A DNA stretch of 64,000 nucleotides from Entamoeba invadens IP1 (taxonomy: Eukaryota; Evosea; Mastigamoebida; Endamoebidae): the NCBI RefSeq assembly GCF_000330505.1, contig NW_004443692.1:809408-873407 (forward strand), given 5' to 3'. The notes below the pieces were generated by a model. That model had not been told where the DNA came from, searched no databases, and worked only from the letters and a program-made list of their open reading frames with translations. Positions within the stretch are counted from its first letter, which is position 1, and every line of letters begins with the position of its first letter. A program made the translations under genes and the position numbers. Of the stretch, positions 63,870 through 64,000 are shown piece after piece.

Positions 63870-64000
63870 GTGAACTGAATTGTTAATTTGGAGTACACTT
63901 TTATACAGAGTTTCGTTCTATTTTCAGCCGTCTTCTTTCATTCGTCTGTTTGTAATATAGTTGTCAATATAGTAAATGATACTATTTATGGATCTTCATC

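Noticed and set aside
1..64000. rRNA, tRNA array, CRISPR, integrase or autonomous transposase
   Set aside because: No cloverleaf cluster, conserved rRNA segment, regular spacer array or transposase-like ORF was recognised by eye.

Overview
The window looks like a protist nuclear contig from Entamoeba. I lean to E. invadens, but the sequence alone does not settle the species. Four things point to Entamoeba: very AT-rich intergenic DNA; dense, mostly intronless genes on both strands; tiny introns that start GTTTGT and end TAG or CAG (I infer sixteen, 39-177 nt, fifteen with a GTTTGT or GTTTGC donor); and an NADP alcohol dehydrogenase of the Entamoeba ADH1 type. Three runs of exactly 100 N (17475-17574, 30077-30176, 59164-59263) are assembly gaps. 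No rRNA, tRNA, CRISPR array or complete autonomous transposon was recognised.

Layout. 0.7-2.1 kb: a two-exon MSP/ASH-like plus TKL pseudokinase. 3.2-5.7 kb: a Gln/Met-rich protein. 6.2-7.8 kb: a secreted phospholipase B-like protein. 8.3-9.3 kb: a CxCxxC/winged-helix-like gene and a micro-protein. 9.8-14.4 kb: an importin-5-like karyopherin and a CDK1-like kinase. 15.2-19.4 kb: a type I membrane beta-repeat surface protein, broken by a gap. 19.6-20.7 kb: a secreted coiled-coil protein. 20.8-25.1 kb: two tandem three-exon expansin-like surface proteins that show patchy gene conversion. 26.2-29.7 kb: a long coiled-coil protein, a tetraspanin-like protein and an unknown. 30.7-32.3 kb: an ATG16-like protein. 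33.2-36.4 kb: a small RRM-like protein, NAA15 of NatA and a serine-repeat GPI-type surface protein. 37.3-40.4 kb: an MptpB-type phosphatase and a double-C2 protein with a Pro/Gln tail. 40.9-48.5 kb: a 2527-residue relative of the 15-19 kb surface protein. 50.3-52.8 kb: ADH1, a small secreted protein and RPB9. 53.0-55.8 kb: a second winged-helix-like paralogue, an F-box plus SPRY gene and a PAP2 phosphatase. 56.7-61.1 kb: a giant gelsolin/villin-repeat protein ending in a zinc knuckle. 62.1-63.9 kb: two unknown genes.

There are no operons, as expected for Entamoeba. Neighbouring genes are unrelated housekeeping, signalling and cytoskeletal functions. The exceptions are the surface or secreted genes, which recur along the window: two giant beta-repeat membrane proteins, two expansin-like proteins, a serine-repeat GPI-type protein, a PLB-like protein and small signal-peptide proteins. 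The most novel material is the expansin-like tandem pair, the dispersed CxCxxC/winged-helix family with a conserved intron, the gelsolin-zinc protein, and two hairpin or TIR repeat families at 56.2-56.7 and 61.4-61.6 kb.
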